Shown: positions 1 to 9,400 of the stretch, in pieces | Layout: the number at the start of each line of letters is the position of its first letter | Numbering within the stretch: the stretch's first letter is position 1 | Assembly (NCBI RefSeq): GCF_000208925.1 | Contig: NW_001915219.1 | Span: 1-14,248 of the forward strand | Length of the DNA stretch: 14,248 nucleotides | Source: Entamoeba histolytica HM-1:IMSS | Lineage: Eukaryota; Evosea; Mastigamoebida; Endamoebidae | Reading direction: 5' to 3' | Made by a program: the position numbers and the translations under genes | Notes under the pieces: model-generated | What the model saw: the letters and a program-made list of their open reading frames with translations, nothing else | What the model was told of the DNA's origin: nothing | Database searches by the model: none

Positions 1-148
1 TGATATAAAAAATATAAAATAATATAATAAATCTAAAGAAAGAGAAATAAAGAAAATAATAAATAGACTAAATAAAATGAAAAGAAATATATAAATAAAT
101 AAACAAATAAATAAAGTGAAATAATAAGATAAAGAATGAAATATTTTA

Positions 149-181
149 TAAATGGAATATTTTTATTTATTATTCCATTTA
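149..181. repeat. Perfect 11-bp inverted repeat (hairpin)
   Basis: TAAATGGAATA at 149-159 is the exact reverse complement of TATTCCATTTA at 171-181, with an 11-base A/T loop between them. No gene is adjacent. It could be a cruciform or an RNA hairpin if transcribed, or a chance palindrome, although the GG/CC core makes chance less likely than for pure A/T repeats. Confidence 0.6.
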
Positions 182-1438
182 GTATTTATGATGTAATAAT
201 AATTTGATGTACTTAGTTTTAATACTATTTAATAGACAATATGAAATAATAAGAAAATCAAATAAATGAAAAACATCGAAATGATAGAAATGAATGAAAC
301 AAAGATAAATGTTTATCTAAAAAATAGAAATAATATATAATAAGTTTTAATAATATTTTAATTAAATTAAGGATATTTTATATTTTAAATAATAATGAAA
401 TAATTTAAAGAATGAATAATCATGAATATGAAATCGAATATAATAAAAATAATAAAAATAAAGATAAAATTCAATTTATATAACGTATCAAATATATATA
501 ATAACATAAGAAATGAATATAAAATAACATAAACGAATCGAGAATATATTCAAATAAATATAAATATTAAATATAAATAATAAATATAGATATTAAAGAA
601 TAACATCAGAAAATAAATTTTCAAAAAAGAAAAAATAAGAAAATATCAGAATAAACAATATATTCTAATTAGTATAATATATTTAAAAATGATATAATGA
701 AATGTCATGAAAAATAAATAATGAATAAATAAAAATGATAAATAAAAATAATTATCAAAAAGAGAAATAACATAAAAACAACATATTATTAATAATAAAC
801 ATGAAATTAAAAAATGTCATTATAAATTAAATTGTAATTTAAAGATTCATTCACTTCTCTTGAATTAAAATAATAATAAATGAAATAATCAATAAGGAAA
901 CTAATTGTTTTATAAAAACAATGAATTACTTCAAATTAAAATAAAGAAAATATAATATATATATAAACATGAAATATTTAATGAAATAATAATGATACTA
1001 ATAAATAGCGGTATATAGAAATAACTCATAAAAAATATCCTTAAAAGAATGAATTAATCTCATTAAACAATAGATACAAAAATCATAATTAATCAATTTA
1101 ATGTAATTATTTTTATTCTTCATTATTTTAAATTGATTTAATTTATTTTCTATCTCTTTCTTTTCTTTATTATTCTGATATTTTCTATAATAGATACTTT
1201 TATATTTATTTCTTTATCTTCCAACAATGTACTTATTTCTCAATTCTAATTACTTGTTGTTATTCTGTCAAAGTCACAAAAAGAAGAAGAAAAATCAAAT
1301 GATAATCTTAAAATTAATTTAAAATAAAAGAATTGAAATACAATAATAAATAACAAAGAAAGAGTGAAAATATAATAGAATGAAAAAAACAATAATAATA
1401 AAGTATTTTGATGGTAGTATTAAAATATTTCAATGAAA

Positions 1439-1487
1439 TATTGAATAAGTTCATTTTAATCTATTTCATTTATTTCATTATTCAATA
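1439..1487. repeat. Inverted repeat, 10-bp arms
   Basis: TATTGAATAA (1439-1448) pairs perfectly with TTATTCAATA (1478-1487). The match continues imperfectly outward, AATGAAA against TTTCAT, across a bulge. The sequence between is T-rich with repeated TATTTCATT. No function is assigned. Confidence 0.45.
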
Positions 1488-2032
1488 ATATTATTTCATA
1501 GTAATGAATTATTTCATACTTATAATGAATGTGAAGAAATATTTGAATATGTTTGAAGAATAAATAAAGAAATAATAATGGATGAAATAAATCATTCAAT
1601 ACATTTAAAAGAGAAAGAATAATTGAAAAATATTCAAATCATAGAATATACAAAATATGATAAAATATTGAAATACACTATCAATTGAAGTTAAATCAAT
1701 TAAAAATTGAATATCTAGAAGGTATTTATCATTCAAATGAGTTAATATTCAATTAACAATTATTGCAATAATAACTAGTTGTTTCTTCAAATATGTTTCA
1801 TTAACAATAATCATTCATCACTAATTACATTATTAGATATGGATGTTTGTATAAATGTTGATGTAAAAAAGAATAAAAGAATATCATAAACATATTTTAT
1901 GATTAAAATAAACAGAGTTAATGATAATTTAATTACTCATTTATTTTGAGTGTTTGATAATCATTCATTCTCATTCCTTCATTTCATCATTGTCATTTTT
2001 GCTGTTAATTATGTTATTATTAGTTTATATAA

Positions 2033-2050
2033 ATCCACGTTGATCCACGT
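2033..2050 (+). repeat. Direct repeat ATCCACGT x2, period 10 (clpB upstream)
   Basis: ATCCACGT occurs at 2033-2040 and again at 2043-2050, separated by TG. It is the first of three consecutive duplicated motifs just upstream of the clpB core promoter. The 10-bp period is close to one DNA helical turn, so both copies would face the same side of the helix. This is a candidate transcription-factor site; no known Entamoeba element is claimed. Confidence 0.6.
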
Positions 2051-2066
2051 ATACATGAATACATGA
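2051..2066 (+). repeat. Direct repeat ATACATGA x2, period 8 (clpB upstream)
   Basis: ATACATGA occurs twice back to back (2051-2058 and 2059-2066), immediately after the ATCCACGT pair. A partial third unit (ATA) follows. It lies about 60-75 bases upstream of the TATA-like element. It may be a cis-regulatory site or a replication-slippage duplication. Confidence 0.55.
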
Positions 2067-2085
2067 ATAAGAAAGTGTGAATAAC

Positions 2086-2117
2086 AGCCAACACATCAAT
2101 AAGCCAACACATCAACC
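2086..2117 (+). repeat. Direct repeat AGCCAACACATCAA x2, period 16 (clpB upstream)
   Basis: The 14-mer AGCCAACACATCAA occurs at 2086-2099 and 2102-2115, giving two 16-bp units that match at 14 of 16 positions. It ends 7 bases before the TATA-like element. Its C content is high for this A+T-rich region, which suggests constraint. It is a good candidate for an upstream activating element of the heat-shock gene. No canonical heat-shock element (alternating nGAAn/nTTCn) was found in the 150 bases before the gene. Confidence 0.6.
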
Positions 2118-2124
2118 ATACTGA

Positions 2125-2140
2125 GTATTTAAAGGAACTT
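2125..2140 (+). promoter_or_regulatory. Entamoeba-type core promoter of clpB (TATA-like plus GAAC)
   Basis: GTATTTAAAG at 2125-2134 exactly matches the Entamoeba TATA-like consensus GTATTTAAA(G/C). It runs straight into GAACT at 2135-2139, matching the core of the Entamoeba-specific GAAC element. Transcription normally starts about 30 bases downstream of the TATA-like box, near 2155. That would leave a leader of roughly 15 bases before the ATG at 2171, which is typical of Entamoeba. The initiator itself is not a clear match. Confidence 0.8.
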
Positions 2141-2170
2141 GAAGAAATAATTAGCATTTAGAAATAAGGT

Positions 2171-4771
2171 ATGGATCCAAACAAATGGACAGATGCAACA
2201 GTTCAAATGTTCAAAGAATCACAAGAAAAAGCATTTGAAAGAAAGAATGCATATATCATGCCAATTCACATGATGAATGCAATTGTTGAAGAAGAGTCGA
2301 ATATTATTATCCGAATAGTCGAGATGATGGGAGGTGATGTTAGTAAAATGAAGAAAGAAATACAAGAAGGAATGAATAAGATTCCAGTTCAAAATCCACC
2401 ACCAGTAGAAATTGGACTTCATCCAACAACACAACAAGTGATAAGACGAGCAATAGAGAAACAAAAGACAATGGGAGATACATATCTTGCAGTTGATGTG
2501 ATAGTAATGTCATTGATGGAAGAGAAAGAAATTAGTACGATAGTAGGAAAAAGTGGAATTAATGTTCTGGAATTTAACAAAAAGATAATGGAAATGAGAA
2601 AAGGACAAAGTGTAGAAACAAAAGAAGCAGAGAGTCAATATGAAGCATTGAAGAAATATGGAAATGATTTAACGGCACAAGCAGAAAGTGGGAAGATGGA
2701 TCCCATCATTGGAAGAGATGAAGAAATTAAACGAGTTATTCGTATTTTATCAAGACGAACGAAAAATAATCCAGTCTTAATAGGAGAGCCAGGAGTTGGT
2801 AAAACAGCAGTAGTTGAAGGACTTGCACAAAGAATTGTTAAAGGGGATGTTCCAAGTAATTTGCAATGTCGAGTTATTGGATTAGATATGGGAGCATTAA
2901 TAGCAGGAGCACAATATAGAGGACAATTTGAAGAAAGATTAAAAGCAGTAATAAAAGAAGTTAAAGAAAGTAAAATACCTATTATATTGTTTATAGATGA
3001 AATTCACACAGTATTAGGAGCTGGAGCAACAGGAGAAGGAGCAATGGATGCAGCTAATATTTTAAAACCAATGTTATCAAGAGGAGAATTACGATGTATT
3101 GGAGCAACAACGTTAGAGGAATATAGAAAATATGTTGAAAAAGATCCAGCATTTGAAAGACGATTCCAACAAGTTTATGTAAGTGAACCAAGTGTAGAAG
3201 ATACATTATATATTCTTCGAGGAATAAGAGAGAAATATGAAAATCATTATGGATTAACAATTACGGATTCAGCATTAGTTTCAGCAGCAACATTAAGTAA
3301 AAGATACATCAATGGAAGATTTCTTCCTGACAAGGCAATTGATTTAGTTGATGAAGCATGTGCTACATTATTTACACAAAAGAATTCACAACCAGAAGAA
3401 ATAGATAGATTAGAAAGAAGAGAAACACAAATAAATGTGGAGAAAATAGCATTAGAAAGAGAAGTTAAAGAAACGGATGAAGAACATAAAAAAGTTATTG
3501 AAGAAAGACTTAAAGAAATTGAAAAAGAAATGAGTGAAAATAAAGAGAAATTAACAAAGTTACGAATTAATTATGAGAAAGAAAAAGGAGGAAGTGAAGA
3601 AATGAAAGAACTTGCAACAAAAATAGAAAGTATGAAACATAAAGCAGAAAGTACTAAAGATTTAGAAGTAGCAGCTGATTTGAAATATTATGCAATACCA
3701 GAAGCAGAAAAGAGAATGGCAGAATTAAAGAAACAAAATAAAGAAACAACAATGATATCATTACAAGTCACAGCAACACAAATAGAAGAAGTTGTGAGTA
3801 GATGGACAGGAATTCCAGTTACTAAAATGAATCAAAGTGAGAAAGCAAGATTACTGAACTTAGAAAGTGAAATACATAAACGAGTAATAGGACAAGATGA
3901 AGCAGTGACAGCAGTTAGTGATGCAATCATTAGAAGTAGAGGAGGATTAGGAAATGAAAAACGACCAATAGGAAGTTTTATGTTTTTAGGACCAAGTGGA
4001 GTAGGTAAAACAGAATTAGCAAAAGCATTAGCAGCTGAATTGTTTGATTCAGAGGAAAATATAGTTAGAATAGATATGAGTGAATATATGGAAAGTCATA
4101 GTGTGTCGAGACTGATAGGAGCACCACCAGGATATGTTGGATATGAAGAAGGAGGACAATTAACAGAAGCAATTCGTCGTAGACCATATAGTGTAATATT
4201 ATTTGATGAAATTGAAAAAGCACATCCACAAGTATTTAATGTGTTATTACAATTATTGGATGAAGGAAGATTAACAGATGGAAGAGGAAGAACAGTTGAT
4301 TTTAAGAATACGGTTGTGATTATGACATCGAATTTAGGAAGTGAAATAATAATGAAAGGAGTAGAAACAACAGGACAAGTTAAAGAAGAAGTTAAAGAAC
4401 AAGTCATGGAAATAGTGAAGAAGTCGTTTAAACCAGAGTTTCTCAATCGAATGGATGATATTATAGTATTTTCACCACTTTCAGAGAAAGAATTGAAAGA
4501 AATAGTTAAATTACAAATGGGAGAAGTGATTAAAGTCATTAAAAAGAGATATCCAGGAAGTGAAGTTGAAATGACGGAAGCAGCAATAGAAGGAATCATT
4601 AAAGCAGGATATTCAATAGCATATGGAGCAAGACCAATGCGAAGATATATTGAAAAGACAGTAGTTACAGAAATAACGAAGTCAATAATAGGAGGAGTGA
4701 TGAAAGAGAAGAGTAAAATTAAGATAGGATATGAAGATGGTAAGATTGAAGTTAAAATAACTGATAACTAA
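2171..4771 (+). CDS. clpB: ClpB/HSP101-type AAA+ protein disaggregase
   Basis: The 866-residue product matches the normal length of ClpB/Hsp104 chaperones, which form ATP-driven hexamers that thread aggregated proteins through a central pore with Hsp70 help. Visible parts in order: Clp N-domain (about 1-145); first AAA+ domain with Walker A GEPGVGKT (205-212), pore-loop Tyr249, Walker B LFIDE (273-277), sensor GATT (311-314) and arginine fingers 330-331; coiled-coil middle domain (about 408-525), which separates ClpB from ClpA/ClpC; second AAA+ domain with Walker A GPSGVGKT (607-614), pore loop PPGYVGY (652-658), Walker B ILFDE (676-680), Arg760 and sensor-2 GARP (819-822). All key residues are present, so the protein should be active. 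There is no signal or transit peptide, so it is inferred to be cytosolic. The ATG lies about 16 bases after the predicted transcription start. There is no intron. Heat induction is inferred from the family. Confidence 0.97.
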   Translation: MDPNKWTDATVQMFKESQEKAFERKNAYIMPIHMMNAIVEEESNIIIRIVEMMGGDVSKMKKEIQEGMNKIPVQNPPPVEIGLHPTTQQVIRRAIEKQKTMGDTYLAVDVIVMSLMEEKEISTIVGKSGINVLEFNKKIMEMRKGQSVETKEAESQYEALKKYGNDLTAQAESGKMDPIIGRDEEIKRVIRILSRRTKNNPVLIGEPGVGKTAVVEGLAQRIVKGDVPSNLQCRVIGLDMGALIAGAQYRGQFEERLKAVIKEVKESKIPIILFIDEIHTVLGAGATGEGAMDAANILKPMLSRGELRCIGATTLEEYRKYVEKDPAFERRFQQVYVSEPSVEDTLYILRGIREKYENHYGLTITDSALVSAATLSKRYINGRFLPDKAIDLVDEACATLFTQKNSQPEEIDRLERRETQINVEKIALEREVKETDEEHKKVIEERLKEIEKEMSENKEKLTKLRINYEKEKGGSEEMKELATKIESMKHKAESTKDLEVAADLKYYAIPEAEKRMAELKKQNKETTMISLQVTATQIEEVVSRWTGIPVTKMNQSEKARLLNLESEIHKRVIGQDEAVTAVSDAIIRSRGGLGNEKRPIGSFMFLGPSGVGKTELAKALAAELFDSEENIVRIDMSEYMESHSVSRLIGAPPGYVGYEEGGQLTEAIRRRPYSVILFDEIEKAHPQVFNVLLQLLDEGRLTDGRGRTVDFKNTVVIMTSNLGSEIIMKGVETTGQVKEEVKEQVMEIVKKSFKPEFLNRMDDIIVFSPLSEKELKEIVKLQMGEVIKVIKKRYPGSEVEMTEAAIEGIIKAGYSIAYGARPMRRYIEKTVVTEITKSIIGGVMKEKSKIKIGYEDGKIEVKITDN

Positions 4772-4785
4772 AAAGGATAATAATA

Positions 4786-4790
4786 TAATT
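4786..4790 (+). terminator. Likely poly(A) signal of clpB
   Basis: TAATT lies 15 bases after the TAA stop and matches the Entamoeba polyadenylation motif TA(A/T)TT, which usually sits a short distance before the cleavage site. Short 3' untranslated regions of this kind are normal in the genus. The motif is short and common in A+T-rich DNA, so position is the main support. Confidence 0.4.
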
Positions 4791-5500
4791 GAATGTATTT
4801 TATAAAAGAAAGAGGTTGAAAGAAAAAGGAAGAATAATATAAAAGACAATCAATTGAATAATAATGTTTAATTTTAATGTGAATACTATTTCTTTTCATC
4901 AATTGTATTTGATGAGATATCAATGTTTTTTTATAATAAATGAATGAATATATTTTACACAGTCTAATTAAAGTTAATCAACATTAATATTTCATCTATT
5001 CTTTAGAAAATTATCAATACATCATTTTCTCATGTTATTCTTCAATTATTTCTCATTAATCTTTCTATTTCATCATCTTTTAATGAATATTTTTTTATTT
5101 ATTTCATATATTTTCTTCTCTCATCTATTGCCATTGTAACTATCATTTTATATGTTAATGTAATACATGGTATAGTTATTATAACATTATTAACTTCTTT
5201 TATATTTATACTTTATGTTCATTTCTATCATTCTTTGTTTTTGATAATTCAACAAATTAATTAAGTTCATTCACATCATTTAACGTTAAAGCTGGCACTA
5301 ATAAATGAATAGTCAGGTCAAATATTAATAAATTGAATTTAAAACATGTTCATTTATTCATAGTGTTAAACTAAGAATATATTTCAATACACTTAATAAT
5401 CAAAATATTTTACTTTTAAACATGAATATGTTAAAATAACAACATTATTTAATTAGTATTGTTAATTTAAATATATTTGTATATTCGTTGAGTCTTATTA

Positions 5501-5562
5501 GTTTGTTGGTTCATCATATCACTTTGTAAACGATATATTTTAACATTAATTTTATTTTTTAG
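5501..5562 (+). other. Possible spliceosomal intron in a gene remnant
   Basis: The segment begins GTTTGTT, the highly conserved Entamoeba 5' splice site, and ends TTTATTTTTTAG, a good 3' splice site. Its 62 bases fit the short introns of the genus. Removing it joins two open segments in one phase: an upstream frame open from 5440 to a downstream frame ending at the TAA near 5608, with residues such as NDEVNNFNQLLKYAF. There is no ATG upstream in frame and no recognisable protein family, so this is at best the relic of a gene and may be chance. Confidence 0.2.
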
Positions 5563-6927
5563 AAAATGATGAAGTTAATAACTTCAATCAACTTTTAAAA
5601 TATGCTTTTTAATACACAATTAACTACAACTACATGATTTTACAATACCAATGAATATAATAAACATGAAATGAATTACAATTATAATAAACAAGAAGAT
5701 CTAATTCAATTGATAATATTAGACAGAATAATACTGAGTAAATTATATTTCATTATAGAATTTATTCAAAATAGAAATATTAATATATAATGATAATAAC
5801 ACATTCTTGGATTTAGTTTTATTTAGATTGATATTTTTCATTTTATCTTCAAATATTAATCATATAACATCATTATTATTCTTATTGATACTTCTGATAA
5901 TTTATACAAATAGTACAAAAATTAGTTAATCAACAAGTTGGTTTTTAATAAAAGAAGAGATATAAATGATAAGAAGAATGAAGAAGAGAATTTTAATGTA
6001 TTATATTTAAAAGAAGAAAGAATAATAATAAATAATAAAGAAGAAAAAAAGAAAAAAAATAAAGATAACTAATAATTTAATTATCATTCATGAAATGGAT
6101 AAAAACAACAATAAATGATAATAGAAAAACAATTAAAACATTAAATGATCATCACATTTCTATACACATAGTAATGAAATAATTGTAAGAGATGATGAGT
6201 AAACATTTTTAATAGAAGATATAATAAATCAAGAAAATAATAATTAAGAAAAGAAAATATACAATAAATAAATGATATAATAATTGGCATATGTTTAAAT
6301 TAAAATGAAATGATAAAAATCAATTCGATAAGAATGTTTTTCAATCATATGATAGAAAATAAAATGAAAAATAAAACAAAATATAAAAGACAATGTGATT
6401 GAAGATTAAGAAAGATTTAAAATATCAATTGATGAAGAACAATAATTAAAATTAACATATATTCCATATGATAATAAAATCAATATAACAACATAAATAA
6501 TTGATACTTCACAAAGTAATACAAATGTGTCTGAATAAAATATTTCATTTGAAACATAAGAAAGGAAAAACAAGAAAAACGAAAATATAAATACAAGAAA
6601 TGAAAATTAAACAAAAAGAATAGAATGAAATAATTAATAATTTAGTTGAAATGAAATAAGAAATGATAAAACTATAATATTAAATGTGTGTTTAAATACA
6701 ATATATTGAATAAAACTAACAAATGGAATTAAATATATAATTATAAATGAAGATAAAATAAAACATAAGAAATAGTAATTTCAAAATCAAATAAATCAAA
6801 TGAAAAATTAAAATATTAAAAACAAAAAGAACAAAACCAAACAAATAATAAATACAACCGTAATTATATATAAGAAGAAAATAATATGATAAAGAAATTA
6901 ATAAACAGATAATAAATCAATTATGAT

Positions 6928-7063
6928 TGACATCATCTTTATGTTTTTCATTACGTTGAGAAGTGAGAGAATCAGTTTCATCAACATGCTTTATTTCTAT
7001 TGAAATATTGTTTTTTCAAACATGCTCGACTTAAATAGTTCTTCATTTAAGTTTCTGCCTGAT
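6928..7063 (-). pseudogene. Possible decayed coding fragment, family unknown
   Basis: Read on the minus strand, this slightly less A+T-rich island gives a frame with residues NLNEELFKSSMFEKTIF ending in a stop. It overlaps a second frame, one base out of register, with residues KHVDETDSLTSQRNEKHKDD, which runs to a TGA near 6928. The mix of charged and polar residues looks more like protein than the poly-Asn/Lys/Ile/Phe translation of the surrounding DNA. No start codon, domain or family is recognised. It would be a frameshifted relic if real. The plus strand of the same island is also partly open, so the assignment is weak. Confidence 0.18.
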
Positions 7064-7120
7064 TTTTATTTTGATTTTAATGAGTAATATAATATTTCTC
7101 ATTCTTTATATTATTGTTTT

Positions 7121-7180
7121 AAGGAGAGTATATCCATAATCTAATGATTATGACTCATCTCCTTTTACCTTCGATACCCC
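7121..7180 (+). other. Two-tier hairpin with pol III A/B-box-like motifs
   Basis: AAGGAGA (7121-7127) pairs with TCTCCTT (7158-7164). Inside, CATAATC (7135-7141) pairs with GATTATG (7146-7152) around a 4-base loop. The same stretch holds TAATCTAATGA (7137-7147), matching 9 of 11 positions of a tRNA A box, and CCTTCGATACC (7168-7178), matching 9 of 11 of a B box. The A-to-B gap is about 10 bases shorter than in a normal tRNA, and no full cloverleaf can be drawn. It may therefore be a tRNA-derived remnant, the head of a SINE-like element, or an unrelated structured RNA. It resembles the head region before the repeat at 9167. Confidence 0.35.
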
Positions 7181-7430
7181 TTAAAGAAAAATTATTCATT
7201 GTTAATATCATTATGTTAAATTTTTGTGCAACAATAACAATTATATATGCATCTTCTTTAATAAATGATAATTTTTAATACGTAATACTCCCATAGTAAA
7301 TAATAATCCTTATAAATAATAATGAATAATAATCAGTTAGTTTTGAATAGAAATTATCACACCAAAGGTATGTCATGATTAGACAATAACTGAGATATTC
7401 GAAGCATGGGAATATTATAGGGTCTTTCAT

Positions 7431-7702
7431 AAAATAAAGTAAAAATAAGAAAAAAGAAAATGTTTAAAATTAAGGCAGAAAACAAACAAGGGATAAAAAA
7501 GAAAGAATAAGCAGAAAGAAAATTGAGAATATTTTAATAAGAAGAAATAAAAAAAAGAAGTGCTTTCCTCATACTCATACAAAAACATCAATGATAAGTT
7601 AAACAAAAATATTACTCTTTTTAAACAGCAAAGGGATGTGATTATTCACCACTGAGCAATGAAGAATAAATTAAAAATCTAATAACACTTAATTAATTAT
7701 TT
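7431..7702 (+). repeat. Dispersed repeat, copy 1 (about 270 bp)
   Basis: This segment shares a collinear series of blocks with 9167-9400: AAAATAAAGTA at the start, CTCATACT (7568-7575), ATGATAAGT (7591-7599), GGATGTGATTA (7634-7644) and ACTTAATTAA (7687-7696). Spacing between blocks is nearly the same in both copies (23/27, 43/41 and 53/53 bases). Between blocks the copies have diverged, and copy 1 has about 36 extra bases near its left end. Neither copy encodes a protein. It is most simply a non-autonomous transposable element or an old segmental duplication. A region with the core TTCGA at 7398-7402 precedes it. Confidence 0.55.
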
Positions 7703-9121
7703 CTTTCACTTATTTCTTGTTAATTTGATGAAGAATAATTTATTTAATTTCAGTTCTTTCAATTTCCAAATCACAACAATTAATTTCTTCTATGTATTTC
7801 ATTCTTTTATTTCTTTGTAATTTCTTTATTTTTATTTATTTGGTTATGCTTTTCTTGTATAATGTTTCTATCTTTTTTTATCTTTTCTTCAGTAATACTA
7901 TGATAATCAATTATCTCTTTTTCATTTATTCTACATTAATTAATGTTAATAATATTATCATTGTCATCATCATTACAATTCCATATTATCTTTATGTATT
8001 ATAATAACAATATAAACATTTTGATTCACCAAATTACATTAAAAATGAATATTTTCCAGTTATTCCATTTAAAATTTCAATAATTTTTGTTGATATTTAT
8101 CTACTTTTATTTTCTTCTTTTCTTCATGAACTTCTTTATGGATATAGCAACAACATTTGATCAACATGATACAAACATGTCTCTAAATGTCTAATGTTGG
8201 AAATATTCCATATTATCTTATCCATTGTTTTATTATTTTATGTAAATTCTGGTTGAAATTCAAAACATTATTAATTATTTAAAATTCTTTTTATTCTTTT
8301 TTTAATATAATCAATTATTTATTCAGATACACTCTTTTCATTCTTTTGTGTCTTGTAACGCGAATGTATCAATAATAAACATATCTTATTTATCACTTTC
8401 TCATTATATTCATTTTGTTTCTTTAGTTTCTGTTTTTGTTTCATTATTTTCTTTAAAAGCATTCTTCTTCATTTTGAATTTACAAATTGCATTTTTCAAT
8501 CACTTGTATTTCAATTGATAAATAATTTAATTTGTTAATATTTATTGATTGTTGTTAATTGATAATCGTTTTAAATAACAATTAAACATGTTAAATATTT
8601 ATCAATTTGATGAATGTTGTTTATTATTAAAAAACATTTCATTTTCATTTGAAATAAATAACTTCATTTTTTGAAATATTCTTCACAACATATTTTATTT
8701 AAATGAAAAACAACAAAATAATTTAAAAATAAAATATTTTATCGAATGTAACATAACCATTATTTTTTAATTTTACAGAAAATGTATTTTTGAAATAAAA
8801 GGAAATAGAAAATATTTAAAAATAAATGAATAAATTTATCGATAATTTAACATGACAGTTTGTTTTTGATTATTAGTTTGAAATACAAACATCATTAAAT
8901 AAAAATAAATTTATAATGTTATGATTGAATAAAAATGATTAAATAATTTTACATTACGCTTTAAAAAATTATTTATTATTCTAATTTTTAATTTAGTCAC
9001 AATGATTATATTTTTGTTTATTAATGAATTATCAATTGGAATGAATGATGTTAATAATGTTATTAAATAATCAAAATAAAATAATGAAAAGTAAATGATA
9101 AAATGAGGTTAAGAAAAAAGG
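7703..9121. other. T-rich then mixed A+T-rich intergenic stretch
   Basis: Positions 7703-8480 are T-rich on the plus strand. The remainder alternates A- and T-rich runs. A 70-codon open frame at 7792-8004 translates almost only to Phe, Ile, Leu and Tyr and reflects the T-richness. No gene, RNA or clear repeat is recognised. Confidence 0.6.
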
Positions 9122-9130
9122 AAGTAGTCA

Positions 9131-9141
9131 TAATACAGTGG
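9131..9141 (+). promoter_or_regulatory. A-box-like motif before repeat copy 2
   Basis: TAATACAGTGG matches the tRNA A-box consensus TRGYNNARNGG at 10 of 11 positions. The surrounding 9124-9162 aligns loosely with the head at 7128-7166, since both read GTA..TCATAAT-like sequence and end in CTCTCC/CATCTCC followed by TT. It lies 26 bases before repeat copy 2. No B box is visible in the next 100 bases. This is a candidate internal pol III promoter of a SINE-like element, and chance is possible. Confidence 0.3.
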
Positions 9142-9166
9142 TAATGCTTTACTCTCTCTCCTTAAC

Positions 9167-9400
9167 AAAATAAAGTATAAGTCAAACAAAAGGATTAAAA
9201 AGGAAGAAGTAAAAATGAATGAGAAGATATTGATTGGAATAAATAAAATAAAGAGGTGTTTTACTCATACTTCTAGAAAACATAAAGGATATGATAAGTA
9301 AAAGGAATGAATTTTATAGTGGGAAGTGAATGGATGTGATTAGTGTCATTGAAACAAAGAATAATAGAAACAAGTTGTAATAATACTTAATTAACTAGTT
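9167..9400 (+). repeat. Dispersed repeat, copy 2 (about 235 bp)
   Basis: This is the partner of 7431-7702 in the same orientation. Shared exact blocks are AAAATAAAGTA (9167-9177), CTCATACT (9264-9271), ATGATAAGT (9291-9299), GGATGTGATTA (9332-9342) and ACTTAATTAA (9385-9394). No coding potential and no clear terminal inverted repeats or target-site duplications were seen by eye. Confidence 0.55.

Larger units (their letters stand above)
1..2032. other. A+T-rich gene-free stretch upstream of clpB
   Basis: No reading frame with convincing codon composition is visible on either strand, and no RNA gene is recognised. Positions 1-1080 are strongly A-rich on the plus strand, made of AATAAA/GAAATAA-type low-complexity sequence. 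A T-rich block follows at about 1100-1250, then a mixture up to 2032. The two clearest structures inside are the hairpins listed separately (149-181 and 1439-1487), plus a short TA run near 955-964. Confidence 0.7.
4791..7120. other. Long A+T-rich intergenic stretch
   Basis: No intact gene is recognised. Positions 4930-5270 are T-rich on the plus strand, and 5930-6900 are strongly A-rich. Two weak coding-like segments lie inside and are described separately: an intron-like segment at 5501-5562 and a minus-strand island at 6928-7063. A 39-codon ATG frame at 5671-5790 is open, but frames of this length are expected by chance at this base composition. Confidence 0.6.

Noticed and set aside
2219..4599. 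Minus-strand open frames inside the clpB gene (2219-2464, 3054-3260 and 4096-4599)
   Set aside because: They are antisense shadows of a strongly conserved coding sequence and show no domain or coding-like composition of their own.
7591..7653. C/D-box snoRNA reading of repeat copy 1 (ATGATAA ... CTGA)
   Set aside because: No terminal stem is present, the C box is imperfect, and the D box is not kept in repeat copy 2.
7792..8004. 70-codon plus-strand frame, apparently a membrane protein
   Set aside because: It translates nearly only to Phe, Ile, Leu and Tyr because the DNA is T-rich. No promoter, no charged flanks and no family.
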